Shown here piece after piece: positions 1 to 9,335 of a stretch of 64,000 nucleotides of DNA. A program made the translations under genes and the position numbers. Below the pieces are notes generated by a model. It had not been told where the DNA came from, ran no database searches, and worked only from the letters and a program-made list of their open reading frames with translations. The stretch comes from Pseudomonas fluorescens (GTDB taxonomy: Bacteria; Pseudomonadota; Gammaproteobacteria; Pseudomonadales; Pseudomonadaceae): contig NZ_CP078138.1 of assembly GCF_019212185.1 (NCBI RefSeq), forward strand, positions 974,501-1,038,500, written 5' to 3'. Positions within the stretch are counted from its first letter, which is position 1. Each line of letters opens with the position of its first letter.

Positions 1-179
1 CGCAGCTTGGTCAGGCCGGCGTTGAGCTGGGTGATGTCGCTCATCCAGTTGCTGCGGTCGATCAGCCCGCCCAGGCTGGTCCAGCCGGTGAGGGCGAGGA
101 TGCAGGTCAGGGCGAGGACCAGGCCAAAACCCAGGCCCAGCTTGAGGTTGACGCTGATATTGGCGAACCAGCTATTCAT
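1..179 (-). CDS. Methyl-accepting chemotaxis protein, N-terminal fragment (runs off the window)
   Basis: Only the first 59 codons are present, read from an ATG at 179 with a good GGAGGAA ribosome site upstream. The product starts MNSWFANISVNLKLGLGFG, followed by a hydrophobic segment and a polar stretch that would begin the periplasmic sensor domain. This short cytoplasmic tip followed by a first membrane helix is typical of chemoreceptors, which signal to CheA/CheW at the inner membrane. The ligand domain and the signalling hairpin lie outside the window, so the family call rests on the N-terminus alone. Confidence 0.6.
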   Translation of the reverse strand, partial: MNSWFANISVNLKLGLGFGLVLALTCILALTGWTSLGGLIDRSNWMSDITQLNAGLTKL

Positions 180-466
180 AAACAATTCCTCCAGGAACGT
201 TGCGCTTCTTGATCGTCGGTGGGCTGGAAGTTGTTGTTTTTCGTAGCCAGCAAGGGGGGTGTAGATCGCCTGTATCGGCAGCCTGGGCGATTGCTGAACC
301 GGTTTTTGTCACGAGCCGCCAGACGGTTGGCGGGGGCGATCGCCCGTCACGTTTTTTTTCACATTCATTTCACCGGCCTTCAACCTGCCTGTCGTTATTG
401 TCCGGCCACACTGGCGTTATAGGCATTGGCTGTTCAACGTGGCGCAGCGATAGAGGCGATAAGGGC

Positions 467-1159
467 GTGGCATCAAGAATCGAAGCGGTCAATGTTCGGC
501 CGAGTTTTGGGCTGGCGGACATCCGACGTTACAAAAACACCCTGATGACCCTGCTGCTGGCGCTGTGCGTGCTGGCGGCAACGGTCTATCTGACGCGCCC
601 GGCTGCGGTAGTCAACTTGGGCCAGGGCAATCCATCGGGGCTGGCGCAGTTGCACGCGGATTGGGCGGCGGGCGGGATGATCGTGCTGGTGCGGCATGTC
701 GAGCGTTGTGACCACTCCAAGGCGCCCTGCCTGAATGCCGCCGACGGCATCACCGACCGCGCGCGCAGCGTGGCCGTGGGCCTGGGCGCGCAATTCGAAC
801 GCCTGGGGCTGGCCCATACCGATATTTACAACAGCCCGGTGCTGCGTGCCGTGCAAACATCCAGCTACATGTTCAACTCGACCACCGCCAATCAGGACTG
901 GTTGTTCAACTGCAAGGGCACGCTGTTGCGTGATGCCCTGGCGCACAAGGTCGCCGGACGCAATCTGGTGCTGGTGACCCATAGCGAATGCATGGCCGAG
1001 CTGGAAAAACAATTGAAGGTGCCGAATTCGACCTTCGGTTACGGCTCGGCGCTATTCCTCTCCACGGCCAAGGGCAACACCCGGTCACAGTGGGTGGGCT
1101 ACCTCGACGCCTCGGACTGGCGCGCCGTGTTCAATCCATCATCCACCCCTCTCAAATGA
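467..1159 (+). CDS. Histidine phosphatase family protein, membrane anchored
   Basis: A 230-aa protein if the GTG at 467 is the start; the ATG at 545 is an alternative that would keep the membrane helix. A hydrophobic segment (about residues 27-44) anchors it in the inner membrane. The domain that follows has the histidine-phosphatase signature VLVRHVERC (Arg76-His77, phosphohistidine site) and a later LVTHSE motif carrying the second histidine. Its stop overlaps the start of the PAP2 phosphatase (ATGA), so the two are probably co-translated. The location suggests action on a phosphorylated envelope substrate; the actual substrate is unknown. Confidence 0.75.
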   Translation: MASRIEAVNVRPSFGLADIRRYKNTLMTLLLALCVLAATVYLTRPAAVVNLGQGNPSGLAQLHADWAAGGMIVLVRHVERCDHSKAPCLNAADGITDRARSVAVGLGAQFERLGLAHTDIYNSPVLRAVQTSSYMFNSTTANQDWLFNCKGTLLRDALAHKVAGRNLVLVTHSECMAELEKQLKVPNSTFGYGSALFLSTAKGNTRSQWVGYLDASDWRAVFNPSSTPLK

Positions 1160-1998
1160 GAAACTCGATGCAGATCTTTGCGCGCCAGCGATTCTATTGG
1201 GTGAATTTCGGTGTACCGCTGCTGTGTGCGGCGGCGGTGTTCATGCTGTTCGACATGACCCGTATCGACATTGCGTTCAGCAACCTGTTGTTCGATCCGC
1301 TGAGCCAGACATTCCCCATCGACCACATCCGCATTTTTGAGCAGTTCACCCACAAGTGGGCGCGGATCGTGCCGAACTGGACCGCGGAAATTGCCCTGAT
1401 CGGCGGGCTGTTGTCCTTCGTCTGGCCGCGCATCAAACCGCACAAGCACCCGCGCCTGGGTAACTTTCTGGAGCGCAGCAAGGCTGGCCCGTTGCTGCGT
1501 TTCACCCATGAACATCGTCGCGACTTCTGGTTCGTGGTGTTTGCCTTCGCCCTCTGCACCGGGGTGATCCACTTCCTCAAGGCCCACACCAGCGTCTATT
1601 GCCCGATTGAAACCACTCTGTACGGCGGCCAACTTCCGCATATCGAGTGGTACAACAACTTCCAGTTGTTCCACGAAGCCGGCGAAGGCCGCTGCTGGCC
1701 CGGCGGCCACGCCTCGGGCGGCTTTACCATGCTCGCCCTGTACTTCGTCGCCCGCCGTCATCAATGGCGCTTCGCCAAGGCGATCCTCTGGGGCTCACTG
1801 CTGCTGGGCTTCATCTATGGCACCACGCGGGTTCTGCAAGGCTGGCACTACATGTCCCACACCTTCTGGGCGGGGATCTTCGTCTGGCTGTCGTGCCTGC
1901 TGACGGCGCTGGCGTTTTATGGTCGGGCGCGGCTGGATGTGCCGGTGCGTGAGTCTGCCGAACGTGAAGCTGCAGAGCTTTACTGCCCTACGAAGTAA
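1156..1998 (+). CDS. PAP2-family membrane phosphatase
   Basis: A 280-aa multi-helix membrane protein starting at the ATG that overlaps the upstream stop codon. It carries the PAP2 pieces GGHASGG (PSGH-like) and TTRVLQGWHYMSH (the SRx(n)H catalytic segment), and a lysine-containing segment before them. PAP2 enzymes of this shape dephosphorylate lipid phosphates such as undecaprenyl pyrophosphate or lipid A. The gene is convergent with the ArnT-like transferase and their ends overlap by 19 nt. A role in lipid A or undecaprenyl-phosphate modification is an inference from this company. Confidence 0.8.
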   Translation: MRNSMQIFARQRFYWVNFGVPLLCAAAVFMLFDMTRIDIAFSNLLFDPLSQTFPIDHIRIFEQFTHKWARIVPNWTAEIALIGGLLSFVWPRIKPHKHPRLGNFLERSKAGPLLRFTHEHRRDFWFVVFAFALCTGVIHFLKAHTSVYCPIETTLYGGQLPHIEWYNNFQLFHEAGEGRCWPGGHASGGFTMLALYFVARRHQWRFAKAILWGSLLLGFIYGTTRVLQGWHYMSHTFWAGIFVWLSCLLTALAFYGRARLDVPVRESAEREAAELYCPTK

Positions 1999-3419
1999 TA
2001 CGCCTGACGCCCCACCATCATCTGCTTTAACACTTTAAGCGGCGGCGCCGGTTCGCTATCACTGGCAATCAGCGCCACGTGAATCGGCGAAGCGGCGAGG
2101 AAGCGGTTGAGCTCGTCGTCAGTCTGCAAATCCTTGAGCAGGCTGTGGGTGTAGAACACCGTCGCCCCGGCCGTGCGTTCGTTGGCCTGAAACAGTGCCA
2201 CCTCGTTACCTTTGGCTTGCAGTGTCTGGATCTGCTCGGTCAGTGGCAGGAACGACAGCTTGCGATCGGCCCGGGGCGCGGCCCATTGGGCGGCGGCCAG
2301 GTAGGCGAGGATGATCAGGCCGAGTAGACCGATGGCCAGATAACGACGCTGACGGGCGACTTTGCCGAGCAGCCCCGTACCCTGAGTGTGCTGGCGCAAG
2401 CGCTCATAGAGTACTGCGGCATATTCCGCGGCGATCACCGCCGCCGCAGGTGTCAGCGACATCAGGTACACCGTGCGCTTGCTCGACGCCAGCGACAGCA
2501 TGACGAACTCGGCCAGCAGCCACAGGCTGAAGAACAGCAGGTAGCGGTTGCTCGCCAGGCTTTTGCGAAAGTGCCACAGCCCCAGGTACACCAAAATGTT
2601 CCACGGCAGGAAGGCTTCCGGCAGTTTTGCCAGGTAGTAATAGAAGGGCTCGTAGTGCCCGGCCTCGACGAACGAACCGCTGAAACGTCCGACGCTGTTG
2701 GTCAGCAATACTTCGGCCACCGCCGCCGAGCCGCCGCGCTGATAGAGCATCAACAGCCAGATCAGCAAGGGAATCAGCCCCAGCAGCGTCAACAGTCCAG
2801 GACGCAGCCAGTCACCGGGCTTGAGGCGTTTGTCGAGCAGGCTTGTACACAGCAGATAGGCAAAGATCACCACCCCCGGCATCGCCAGGCCAAGTACGCC
2901 TTTGCTCAAGGTTGCGATGGCGATACCGCCGACAAACAGCGCAGCATTGCCCAGTGTCGCCCGGCGATGCCCTTGAAAAAACGCCAGCAGCGCCATGCTC
3001 ACACCCAGTGCCAGCAACGCGTCTTCACCGACGCTGCGCGAGTTGACCCAGTAACTGGCCATGGTCGCCAGCAGAATTGCGGCGGTCCAGGCGATCTCCC
3101 TGGGCCTGCCGAAGCGGCGCAACATGGCGTACAGCAGCATCACGCTGAACAGCCCGGCAAACGCCGAAGCCAGGCGCACCGCCCAAGGCGTGCCGCCGAA
3201 CGCCCGAATGGCGCCGGCATCAAGCCACAGGCTCAGCGGTGGTTTTTCCAGGAAAGGTTGGCCGAACAGGCGTGGGGTCACCCAGTCATTGTCCAGGTGC
3301 ATCTGCATGGCGATGCCGGCCACCCGTGCTTCGGTGGAGCCTTGCAGTTGGTGGTTGCCGAGGGCGAAGAAGAACAACAGGGCAGCGAGCAGAAACAGCA
3401 GCGGGGCAGGGCGCGTCAT
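1980..3419 (-). CDS. ArnT-like glycosyltransferase (GT family 39/83)
   Basis: A 479-aa inner-membrane protein with many hydrophobic helices. Near the N-terminus it has the STEARVAGIA acidic loop (Glu30) and FLEKPPL at about residues 56-62, both typical of PMT/ArnT glycosyltransferases that move a sugar from an undecaprenyl-phosphate donor to a lipid or protein. It is about 70 residues shorter than classical ArnT (about 550 aa), mainly in the C-terminal periplasmic part, and there is no arn operon around it. An orphan ArnT-like enzyme fits better than the true L-Ara4N transferase. The start codon lacks a clear ribosome site. Confidence 0.75.
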   Translation of the reverse strand: MTRPAPLLFLLAALLFFFALGNHQLQGSTEARVAGIAMQMHLDNDWVTPRLFGQPFLEKPPLSLWLDAGAIRAFGGTPWAVRLASAFAGLFSVMLLYAMLRRFGRPREIAWTAAILLATMASYWVNSRSVGEDALLALGVSMALLAFFQGHRRATLGNAALFVGGIAIATLSKGVLGLAMPGVVIFAYLLCTSLLDKRLKPGDWLRPGLLTLLGLIPLLIWLLMLYQRGGSAAVAEVLLTNSVGRFSGSFVEAGHYEPFYYYLAKLPEAFLPWNILVYLGLWHFRKSLASNRYLLFFSLWLLAEFVMLSLASSKRTVYLMSLTPAAAVIAAEYAAVLYERLRQHTQGTGLLGKVARQRRYLAIGLLGLIILAYLAAAQWAAPRADRKLSFLPLTEQIQTLQAKGNEVALFQANERTAGATVFYTHSLLKDLQTDDELNRFLAASPIHVALIASDSEPAPPLKVLKQMMVGRQAYYFVGQ

Positions 3420-3524
3420 GTGCTTTGGGCTACCGGAGGCGAGTGCGGGAGGGCTGGAAGTATAGGGCGGCGAATCTGAACAAATAGTGAACGCCCTGTG
3501 ACAGCTTGCGTTTCGTCGTCGGTA

Positions 3525-4934
3525 TCAGGGCAGATGGTCGGCGGCGAAATCGGCTTCCGAACGCGCCAGCAAACGGCCCGTGCGACAGGCGTGCTGGAAA
3601 CGCTCGAAATCCTGCTCGTTCTGGTCACTGTAGGCTTGGGCGTATTTGAACAGTGCGTCGGCGAGGGTGTCGCTTTTGCCGATGTAGCCGCTGATCAACG
3701 CGGCCTGCCCGGAGGCCTTGGCGTGGGCTCGGGCCAGTGCGCGGCCGCAGGTTCTGGCATAGGCGCAGAAGGTCTCGGCATCGAAGGTCTCCAGCTCCGC
3801 CGAGATTTTCATGTCGCGCAACTGGCGCAGGTAAAAGTGCCGACCGTGAGGGCCGCTGGTCCAACCGAGGAACAGGTCGCTGGCGGACTGCATCAAACGC
3901 TGCCCCTCCACCACCCGCTGCCCGTTGTGGCGCACCCGGGATTTGTTTTTGACGTAGTCGGCCAGCACCGAGCGCCGGGCCTCCTTGATTTGCAGAAACA
4001 GCGGACGCTCCTGATTGTCGGTCAGCAACGCCACCATGCAGCGGGTGCCGACACTGCCGACGCCGACCACTTTGAACGCCAGATCCTGCACCTCGAAACG
4101 CGCCAGCAACTCCCGGCGATCCCCGGCCAGCGTCCCGCGATAATCGCGCATCAGGGTGTCGTACAGCGGACGCCAATCGGCCAGGCGCAACCATTCATCC
4201 TCGGCATCGAGCAAGGTGGTGGTGTTATGCAGATGGAAAATCTCCGGCAGATCATCGCGGATCAACAACCGGCCCTGGGCATCGCGCTCGCAGATCTTCG
4301 GTAGCAACTCGGCATGGGTGCGCCGCGCTGCCTTATCGACTGCACGCTGCACATGCTGCAGGGTGGTCTCCGACTGCGCCCGCTGCAGCAGGTCTTCGTA
4401 ACTGATGGAGTCGTACCAGATCTCCAGCGCGCTTTGCTCGGCGCACGTCGCCATGCTGCGCTGATAGGCGCCAATTAACTCCCGACAGACCGCTTCCTCC
4501 ACCGTTGCGCCATGACGCAAATCGCGAGCGGCAATCAGAAAACTCGCCACCAGCCGTTTCAAATCCCACTCCCAGGGCCCGGGATGCACCTCGTCGAAAT
4601 CGTTGACGCTGAACAACAGATTGCGCTCCGGCGTGGCAAACCCGCCGAAATTCATCAAATGACAATCCCCACAAATAATCGAGCGCAACCCCATATCCGG
4701 CGTCTTCGACAAATCGTGGGCCTGCAACAGCGCATTGCCGCGATAAAAGGTGAAAGGCGACACCAGCATCCGCCCATACCGCAAAGCCACCAACGACTGC
4801 ACCCGCCCCTCACTCGACGCCTTGATCAACGGAATCGGATCGCGCTCGCTTTTTGCGTGCAGGGCCTGGGAACTGCGTGGGCAGTCTTTGCGTGCTTCCT
4901 TGCCTTGTTTCAGGCGATCTTTGAGGGTGGTCAT
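3525..4934 (-). CDS. DUF2252 domain protein
   Basis: A 469-aa soluble protein spanning the whole DUF2252 family. The core includes GDCHLMNFGG and, slightly later, VNDFDEV. This H-x-N...DFD spacing resembles the catalytic loop and metal-binding aspartate of aminoglycoside-phosphotransferase-like kinases, so a small-molecule kinase activity is plausible but undemonstrated. It stands alone between the glycosyltransferase (convergent side) and the McrB-like insertion, whose first gene is divergent. GC-rich codon use matches the backbone. Confidence 0.8.
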   Translation of the reverse strand: MTTLKDRLKQGKEARKDCPRSSQALHAKSERDPIPLIKASSEGRVQSLVALRYGRMLVSPFTFYRGNALLQAHDLSKTPDMGLRSIICGDCHLMNFGGFATPERNLLFSVNDFDEVHPGPWEWDLKRLVASFLIAARDLRHGATVEEAVCRELIGAYQRSMATCAEQSALEIWYDSISYEDLLQRAQSETTLQHVQRAVDKAARRTHAELLPKICERDAQGRLLIRDDLPEIFHLHNTTTLLDAEDEWLRLADWRPLYDTLMRDYRGTLAGDRRELLARFEVQDLAFKVVGVGSVGTRCMVALLTDNQERPLFLQIKEARRSVLADYVKNKSRVRHNGQRVVEGQRLMQSASDLFLGWTSGPHGRHFYLRQLRDMKISAELETFDAETFCAYARTCGRALARAHAKASGQAALISGYIGKSDTLADALFKYAQAYSDQNEQDFERFQHACRTGRLLARSEADFAADHLP

Positions 4935-5153
4935 GGCGGCCCTGCGTGGCGTGCTGGAGTGAGTGGAACGCTAGCAGGGATACGGGGGTTAGCCACCAGC
5001 CTCATCATAAAGAGAGCCTTAACCTTCACGAGCAGGATTACGCGACTCAGGTGTTGTGATATCAAATGGCTTTGTGCCCAATGAAAGTAACTACTGTGGG
5101 CAAAGGCGATTTGGGGCGCGATTGCTCTGACAAGACAAAAAGGGGCAAGGATT

Positions 5154-7418
5154 GTGGCAGCGGATCTAAAGGACAACGCAACTCTCAAGGCAGCCTGTGA
5201 CGCGGTATTGGCGCATCACCGTGAGCTGCCTTGGTACCAGAACTGGTTGGAACGGCTGGCGGAGTTTCTTCATAAAGTCCAGGAGGCTGACAAGGAGGAG
5301 TTTTGCAGTCCTGCGTTCCAAGAGTTGCTGTGGGAAAGTGACGTCATCACTACAACGGGTATGGGCACGGTCAACGTGTCGGAGGTGATCACCGATCCTG
5401 GCGTCGCCGAGTGTCTTTGGAATCTTCGTGCATCGCTAAAAACGCGTGACGTTTGCCTGCAGGATCAGGCGCTCCAGGAAAGCTGGCGCGAACTGAATCA
5501 ACGCGTCGCTCCACCCCTTGTGCGACGCAATCCCCGACTTAAAAAGTATCGGCTGTTCGCTGCGCTGTGCCCAACTGAAATGACCACGCTTGCCCACTAC
5601 CCGAAATTGCGTACGTTGGCGTCGTTGATTGGTGTGGGCAGCGCGGATCGAGAGCTTTCTCTGCATAAGGTCGTGCTTGAGCGTTTGGATGGTGTTTTGG
5701 CGGCGCCTGAGAATGGGTTGCCAACATCGGCGCTGGAGCGCATGACGCTGCCGTGGTTGCTTTACATGAAGTTCGTTCAGGAACAGGAGGTCGAAGCCAC
5801 GGAAATCGCTGACCCCGCAACGGGCCAGGAACGCTTGAATCCTCTGCCCGCTGAGCGCCGTCGTCGCGGCATGCTTGCCATAGGTGGTGGGGTCGCGACC
5901 ATCAGGGCGATCATCGAGTTCGCCAAAGAGGGTTGCAAGCGTGAAGATCTGATGGAGCACATGCGCTCGATCAACCCAAGCCACATGCCCTCGACTATCC
6001 GAACCCAGCTCAATTCGCTCATTGCTGAATGGGGCGTTCTACGGGCTCAAGGTGACGAGATTTATCTGACACCACGAGGTGAGGGGCTGCTGGATTCTGG
6101 CGAACCTGACGAAGTATCGGATTGGTTGCTGACTCGCGTGCTCGGGTTCGATCACATGCTTTATGCATTGCGCAACGGCGCAATATCGGTCAGTGCGTTG
6201 AATAATGCGTTGAGAAAGGTCAATCCTGGCTGGACCAGTGATCGAGCTTTGACCAGCCTGACCTTTTGGCTGCGCGCCCTGCAGTTGGTCGAAACCCGTG
6301 GAGACAAACTGCTGTATCTGACTGAGCTCGGTGAAACCTGGGCAGCGCAAATCTACTGGGAGCCCCAGTCACTGACTTCGGACGCAGGGGCTGTCACAAC
6401 CAGCGTGATTCCCTCCAGTGAGGAGCCCGCGTTTTTCGAGCGCCCCGCGCTGGAATCCATTCAGAAGAGTTTTTCCGCAGATATTGCGTTCCCGATCAGC
6501 CTGGTTGCCCGACTCGACGCCGGTTTGTGGAGTCACCCACGCCGTCACTTCGCAGTACTTACCGGCCTCAGCGGAGCCGGCAAAACGGTACTGGCTCGAG
6601 GATATGCGCTTGCGTTGCATGAAGGGCAAGCGCACCCGTCGGAGGGTCTGCTTACCGTTCCGGTTCAGCCTGGATGGCATGACCCCTCCTGCCTGCTGGG
6701 TTACGTCAATCCATTGAATAGCGATAGCTATGTACGCACAGCATTCGTCGATTTTCTGCTCAGAGCCAGTACAGACCCCGAACGGCCCTACACCGTCGTG
6801 CTCGACGAAATGAATCTTTCGCACCCGGAGCAATATCTGGCGCCCCTGCTTTCAGCCATGGAAACCGGCGGGGACATTGATCTGCACGCTCAGGATACCG
6901 ACATCAGTGGCGTGCCGGCGACCATCCCATACCCGAGTAACCTTGTGATCATTGGTACTGTGAACATGGATGAAACAACCCATGGTTTGAGTGACAAGGT
7001 CCTGGACCGGGCGGCAGTGATCGAATTCTGGGACATCGATGTCGAAGCCTTTCCCGGTTGGAAAACCAGTGTTTTGTCTGACGCGCAAATGACCAAAGTG
7101 CGCGACACGCTCAAGGGGTTAGTCAAGGCCTTGCGCTCGGCTCGCCTGCATTTCGGCTGGCGCACTATCCACGATGTCATTGGCTATATCGAGCAGGCCG
7201 AACGCGGTGGTGTGATTGACTTTGATGCGGCTCTGGATCAAGCCATCTATGCCAAAGTCCTGCCCAAACTTCGTGGTGAGGACACTCCTCGGGTTCAAGC
7301 TGCTTTTGCGGACAGCCGCACCCTGTTGCGTGACATGGGCCTCACAGAATCGGCAAACAAAGTCAGTGAGCTGCAGGACGACTTGCGCTCACTCGGTTCC
7401 GCCCGGTTCTGGCGCTGA
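5154..7418 (+). CDS. McrB-like AAA+ ATPase/GTPase with N-terminal winged-helix region
   Basis: A 754-aa protein from a GTG with AAGGGG upstream. Residues 1-430 contain helical and winged-helix-like segments (a region near 240-310 and another at 325-420) of the kind used for DNA or effector recognition. The AAA+ core starts near 464 with Walker A GLSGAGKT, followed by Walker B VVLDEMN at about 547 and a sensor-1/McrB-type region GTVNMDET at about 597. The motif that reads MNTADRS in McrB is diverged here. The next gene starts 3 nt after the stop and encodes the nuclease partner, as in McrBC type IV restriction. The pair probably cuts modified or foreign DNA. Confidence 0.8.
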   Translation: MAADLKDNATLKAACDAVLAHHRELPWYQNWLERLAEFLHKVQEADKEEFCSPAFQELLWESDVITTTGMGTVNVSEVITDPGVAECLWNLRASLKTRDVCLQDQALQESWRELNQRVAPPLVRRNPRLKKYRLFAALCPTEMTTLAHYPKLRTLASLIGVGSADRELSLHKVVLERLDGVLAAPENGLPTSALERMTLPWLLYMKFVQEQEVEATEIADPATGQERLNPLPAERRRRGMLAIGGGVATIRAIIEFAKEGCKREDLMEHMRSINPSHMPSTIRTQLNSLIAEWGVLRAQGDEIYLTPRGEGLLDSGEPDEVSDWLLTRVLGFDHMLYALRNGAISVSALNNALRKVNPGWTSDRALTSLTFWLRALQLVETRGDKLLYLTELGETWAAQIYWEPQSLTSDAGAVTTSVIPSSEEPAFFERPALESIQKSFSADIAFPISLVARLDAGLWSHPRRHFAVLTGLSGAGKTVLARGYALALHEGQAHPSEGLLTVPVQPGWHDPSCLLGYVNPLNSDSYVRTAFVDFLLRASTDPERPYTVVLDEMNLSHPEQYLAPLLSAMETGGDIDLHAQDTDISGVPATIPYPSNLVIIGTVNMDETTHGLSDKVLDRAAVIEFWDIDVEAFPGWKTSVLSDAQMTKVRDTLKGLVKALRSARLHFGWRTIHDVIGYIEQAERGGVIDFDAALDQAIYAKVLPKLRGEDTPRVQAAFADSRTLLRDMGLTESANKVSELQDDLRSLGSARFWR

Positions 7419-7421
7419 ATC

Positions 7422-9026
7422 ATGGCGATTATTCGATGCATTGATAAACAAGGCGGAACGTTCTCGGTCAGCCCTGAAGTATTGGTTTCGGGGTTCATGG
7501 AGCGCGGCACTTATTATTTCGAGATTGTTCCTGAGTCACGCCTGTTTGTTGATGATGAGCCGTTGGCGATCTCCCGACATGAGGCATTTGATGCATGGCG
7601 ATGGGAGCCGGGTTTTTATGCGGGCAAAGTCATCGCTGAATTGGTGAGTGCCGGCGGCAAACTATTGGCGACCTATCATTTCGATGTGGCGGCGGATCAA
7701 AACAAGCTTGGTGAACTTTCGTTTGCTGCGATGCTCGATGAGCTTCTTGCCTTTGATACACGTTTGTTGATGGGCAACGAATACGCTCAGTTGGAAGTAG
7801 GGCGTGAAGGTCGAACCAGCAACCCGCACCTGCAATATGCCCGCTTGAAGCGCTACGGTCCGGCATTGTTGTCGGCATTTGCTGAGGTTGTGCGCAAGCC
7901 GCTGACAAGACTGCACCGAGAGCGCACATTGCGGCCAGCGCACCAACTGCGTCGTATTGATCGCCAGACCTTGCGTCGAGCTTTGCAAGACCCTGCGGCA
8001 ACAGCGTTGCTCTACAAACCGGAACAGGACCGTACCAGTAGCGAGTTATTGCAATTCGATGTGCCGACCGTGTTCGAGAATCTGGATAATCCAGCCAATC
8101 AGGCGTTGGCCGTGGTCCTTGGCGAAACCCTGCGACGTAGCCGTCACGTCATCGCTGCCTTGCAAGCGATCATTGAAAAGGAACGCGACACGGGGGCTCG
8201 ATCCGCATTGGCCCCCAGGCTTGGCCGGCGGATAGAGTTCCTTGAAGGCTTGCACAGAGACCTTCGCAGAATTCAACGCATAGACCCGTTCCGCTCTCTG
8301 CGTCAGCCCCGGATTTCTGCTGCAGGGCTCAACGCAATTTCAGCTCATCCGACGTACGCCCGGGCCTATCGTCATGGTTGGTATGTGCTGCGCCCCGGTA
8401 TTGACGGTAGTAGCGAGGGAGAGCGCATGTGGATCAGCCCAACCTGGGAGATTTACGAGCGTTGGTGCTATCTCCAGGTGGTTGCCGTGATCAAGTCGAT
8501 TTATCCCAACCTGCAGTGGTGTGATCGTTGGCCAGGCTCGCGCATGGACGTTATACGGTGCGAAGGAAGGAGTGCTGACATTCGGGTCGACGTGCTGCTG
8601 CAGGTCCGTTGTCCAGCGTTTGACCAACCTGCCAGCCACGGTTTCTCCAGCATCTCAGGGGAGCGCTACCCCGATATTGTGGTCACAGTGGAGAGTCCTG
8701 CGGGGAACTCGTTCATCGTGATGGATGCCAAGTATCGGGTTGAACGTAAAGGTGTGTTGGAGAGCATGGTGTCTGCGCACGTGTATCGGGACTGTTTACG
8801 CTGGAAAGGTCTCAAGCCGGACTTATCGATATTGCTGGTGCCTCGGGCAGGCGGTGCGCCGTTGTTGGAAACGCCGACCTACCAGAAAACCAACGGTGTC
8901 GGCGTAGCGGTGCTGAGTGTTGGACAAAACCGGTTGCTGGGTGTGTTAAGTCCCTTCCTGATTGGCTGCACAGGTTCGAATACTGCGGGTCCGCATATGG
9001 CCGCTATGCCACAGGCACTGATCTGA
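7422..9026 (+). CDS. DUF2357-type McrC-like nuclease subunit
   Basis: A 534-aa protein. The N-terminal half matches the DUF2357 layout (beta-rich start, then long helices at about 140-290). The C-terminal part contains ISPTWEIYERWCY and a PD-(D/E)XK nuclease core: Asp418 in YPDIVV and Asp435-Ala-Lys437 in VMDAKYR, followed by a helix with Tyr/Arg. In McrBC systems the McrC partner supplies the endonuclease and stimulates the McrB motor; this gene's tight coupling to the AAA gene supports the same role. It is longer than E. coli McrC (about 350 aa), as DUF2357 versions usually are. Confidence 0.8.
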   Translation: MAIIRCIDKQGGTFSVSPEVLVSGFMERGTYYFEIVPESRLFVDDEPLAISRHEAFDAWRWEPGFYAGKVIAELVSAGGKLLATYHFDVAADQNKLGELSFAAMLDELLAFDTRLLMGNEYAQLEVGREGRTSNPHLQYARLKRYGPALLSAFAEVVRKPLTRLHRERTLRPAHQLRRIDRQTLRRALQDPAATALLYKPEQDRTSSELLQFDVPTVFENLDNPANQALAVVLGETLRRSRHVIAALQAIIEKERDTGARSALAPRLGRRIEFLEGLHRDLRRIQRIDPFRSLRQPRISAAGLNAISAHPTYARAYRHGWYVLRPGIDGSSEGERMWISPTWEIYERWCYLQVVAVIKSIYPNLQWCDRWPGSRMDVIRCEGRSADIRVDVLLQVRCPAFDQPASHGFSSISGERYPDIVVTVESPAGNSFIVMDAKYRVERKGVLESMVSAHVYRDCLRWKGLKPDLSILLVPRAGGAPLLETPTYQKTNGVGVAVLSVGQNRLLGVLSPFLIGCTGSNTAGPHMAAMPQALI

Positions 9027-9055
9027 AATCTACATAACCCTGAAAAGGAGGCGCG

Positions 9056-9235
9056 ATGACAACAATAATTACAAAGGCTCAAGCCGAGTTGGAACTTGCA
9101 CTCATGCAAGCCGAAAGTGACTCCTTGGCCAGTGGCGATATTTATATCTGGCTACGCGAATGCGGTCTCTCACCCGAGATTGCTGTACGTCTCAAAGAGT
9201 TGGTGAGCGTGACTCAGCGAACCTACCCACAATGA
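9056..9235 (+). CDS. Small 59-aa ORF, third gene of the McrB/DUF2357 unit
   Basis: The ORF starts at an ATG preceded by a strong AAAAGGAGG ribosome site, 29 nt after the DUF2357 stop. The product begins MTTIITKAQAELELALMQAE, is mostly helical in character and ends TYPQ. I do not recognise a family. The strong ribosome site and close spacing argue that it is translated with the two upstream genes. Against that, its last codons overlap the YgjP remnant in another frame, so it may be a read-through product of a deletion junction. Confidence 0.5.
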   Translation: MTTIITKAQAELELALMQAESDSLASGDIYIWLRECGLSPEIAVRLKELVSVTQRTYPQ

Positions 9236-9335
9236 GCGTTTTATCGCCATCCTCGGGGAGCATTTTCCAACCTGGCTTGAAGCTCGGGCCGAGTTGAATG
9301 AGTTGCCGCTGGCGGCTGAGATCTGGAAAGAGTGA
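9228..9335 (+). pseudogene. C-terminal stub of a YgjP-type M48 metallopeptidase
   Basis: An open frame with no start codon of its own encodes HNERFIAILGEHFP, a Trp/Arg-rich helix, LNELPLAAEIW and a stop. This is the usual ending of YgjP/DUF45 zinc metallopeptidases, which often follow type I restriction genes. The catalytic HExxH part is missing. The stub fuses out of frame to the end of the 59-aa ORF and probably marks where an earlier gene cluster was replaced by the McrB/DUF2357 insertion. Confidence 0.6.

Noticed and set aside
2388..3479. A 363-codon plus-strand frame opposite the ArnT-like gene
   Set aside because: Gln/Arg/His-rich antisense shadow of a real membrane-protein gene.
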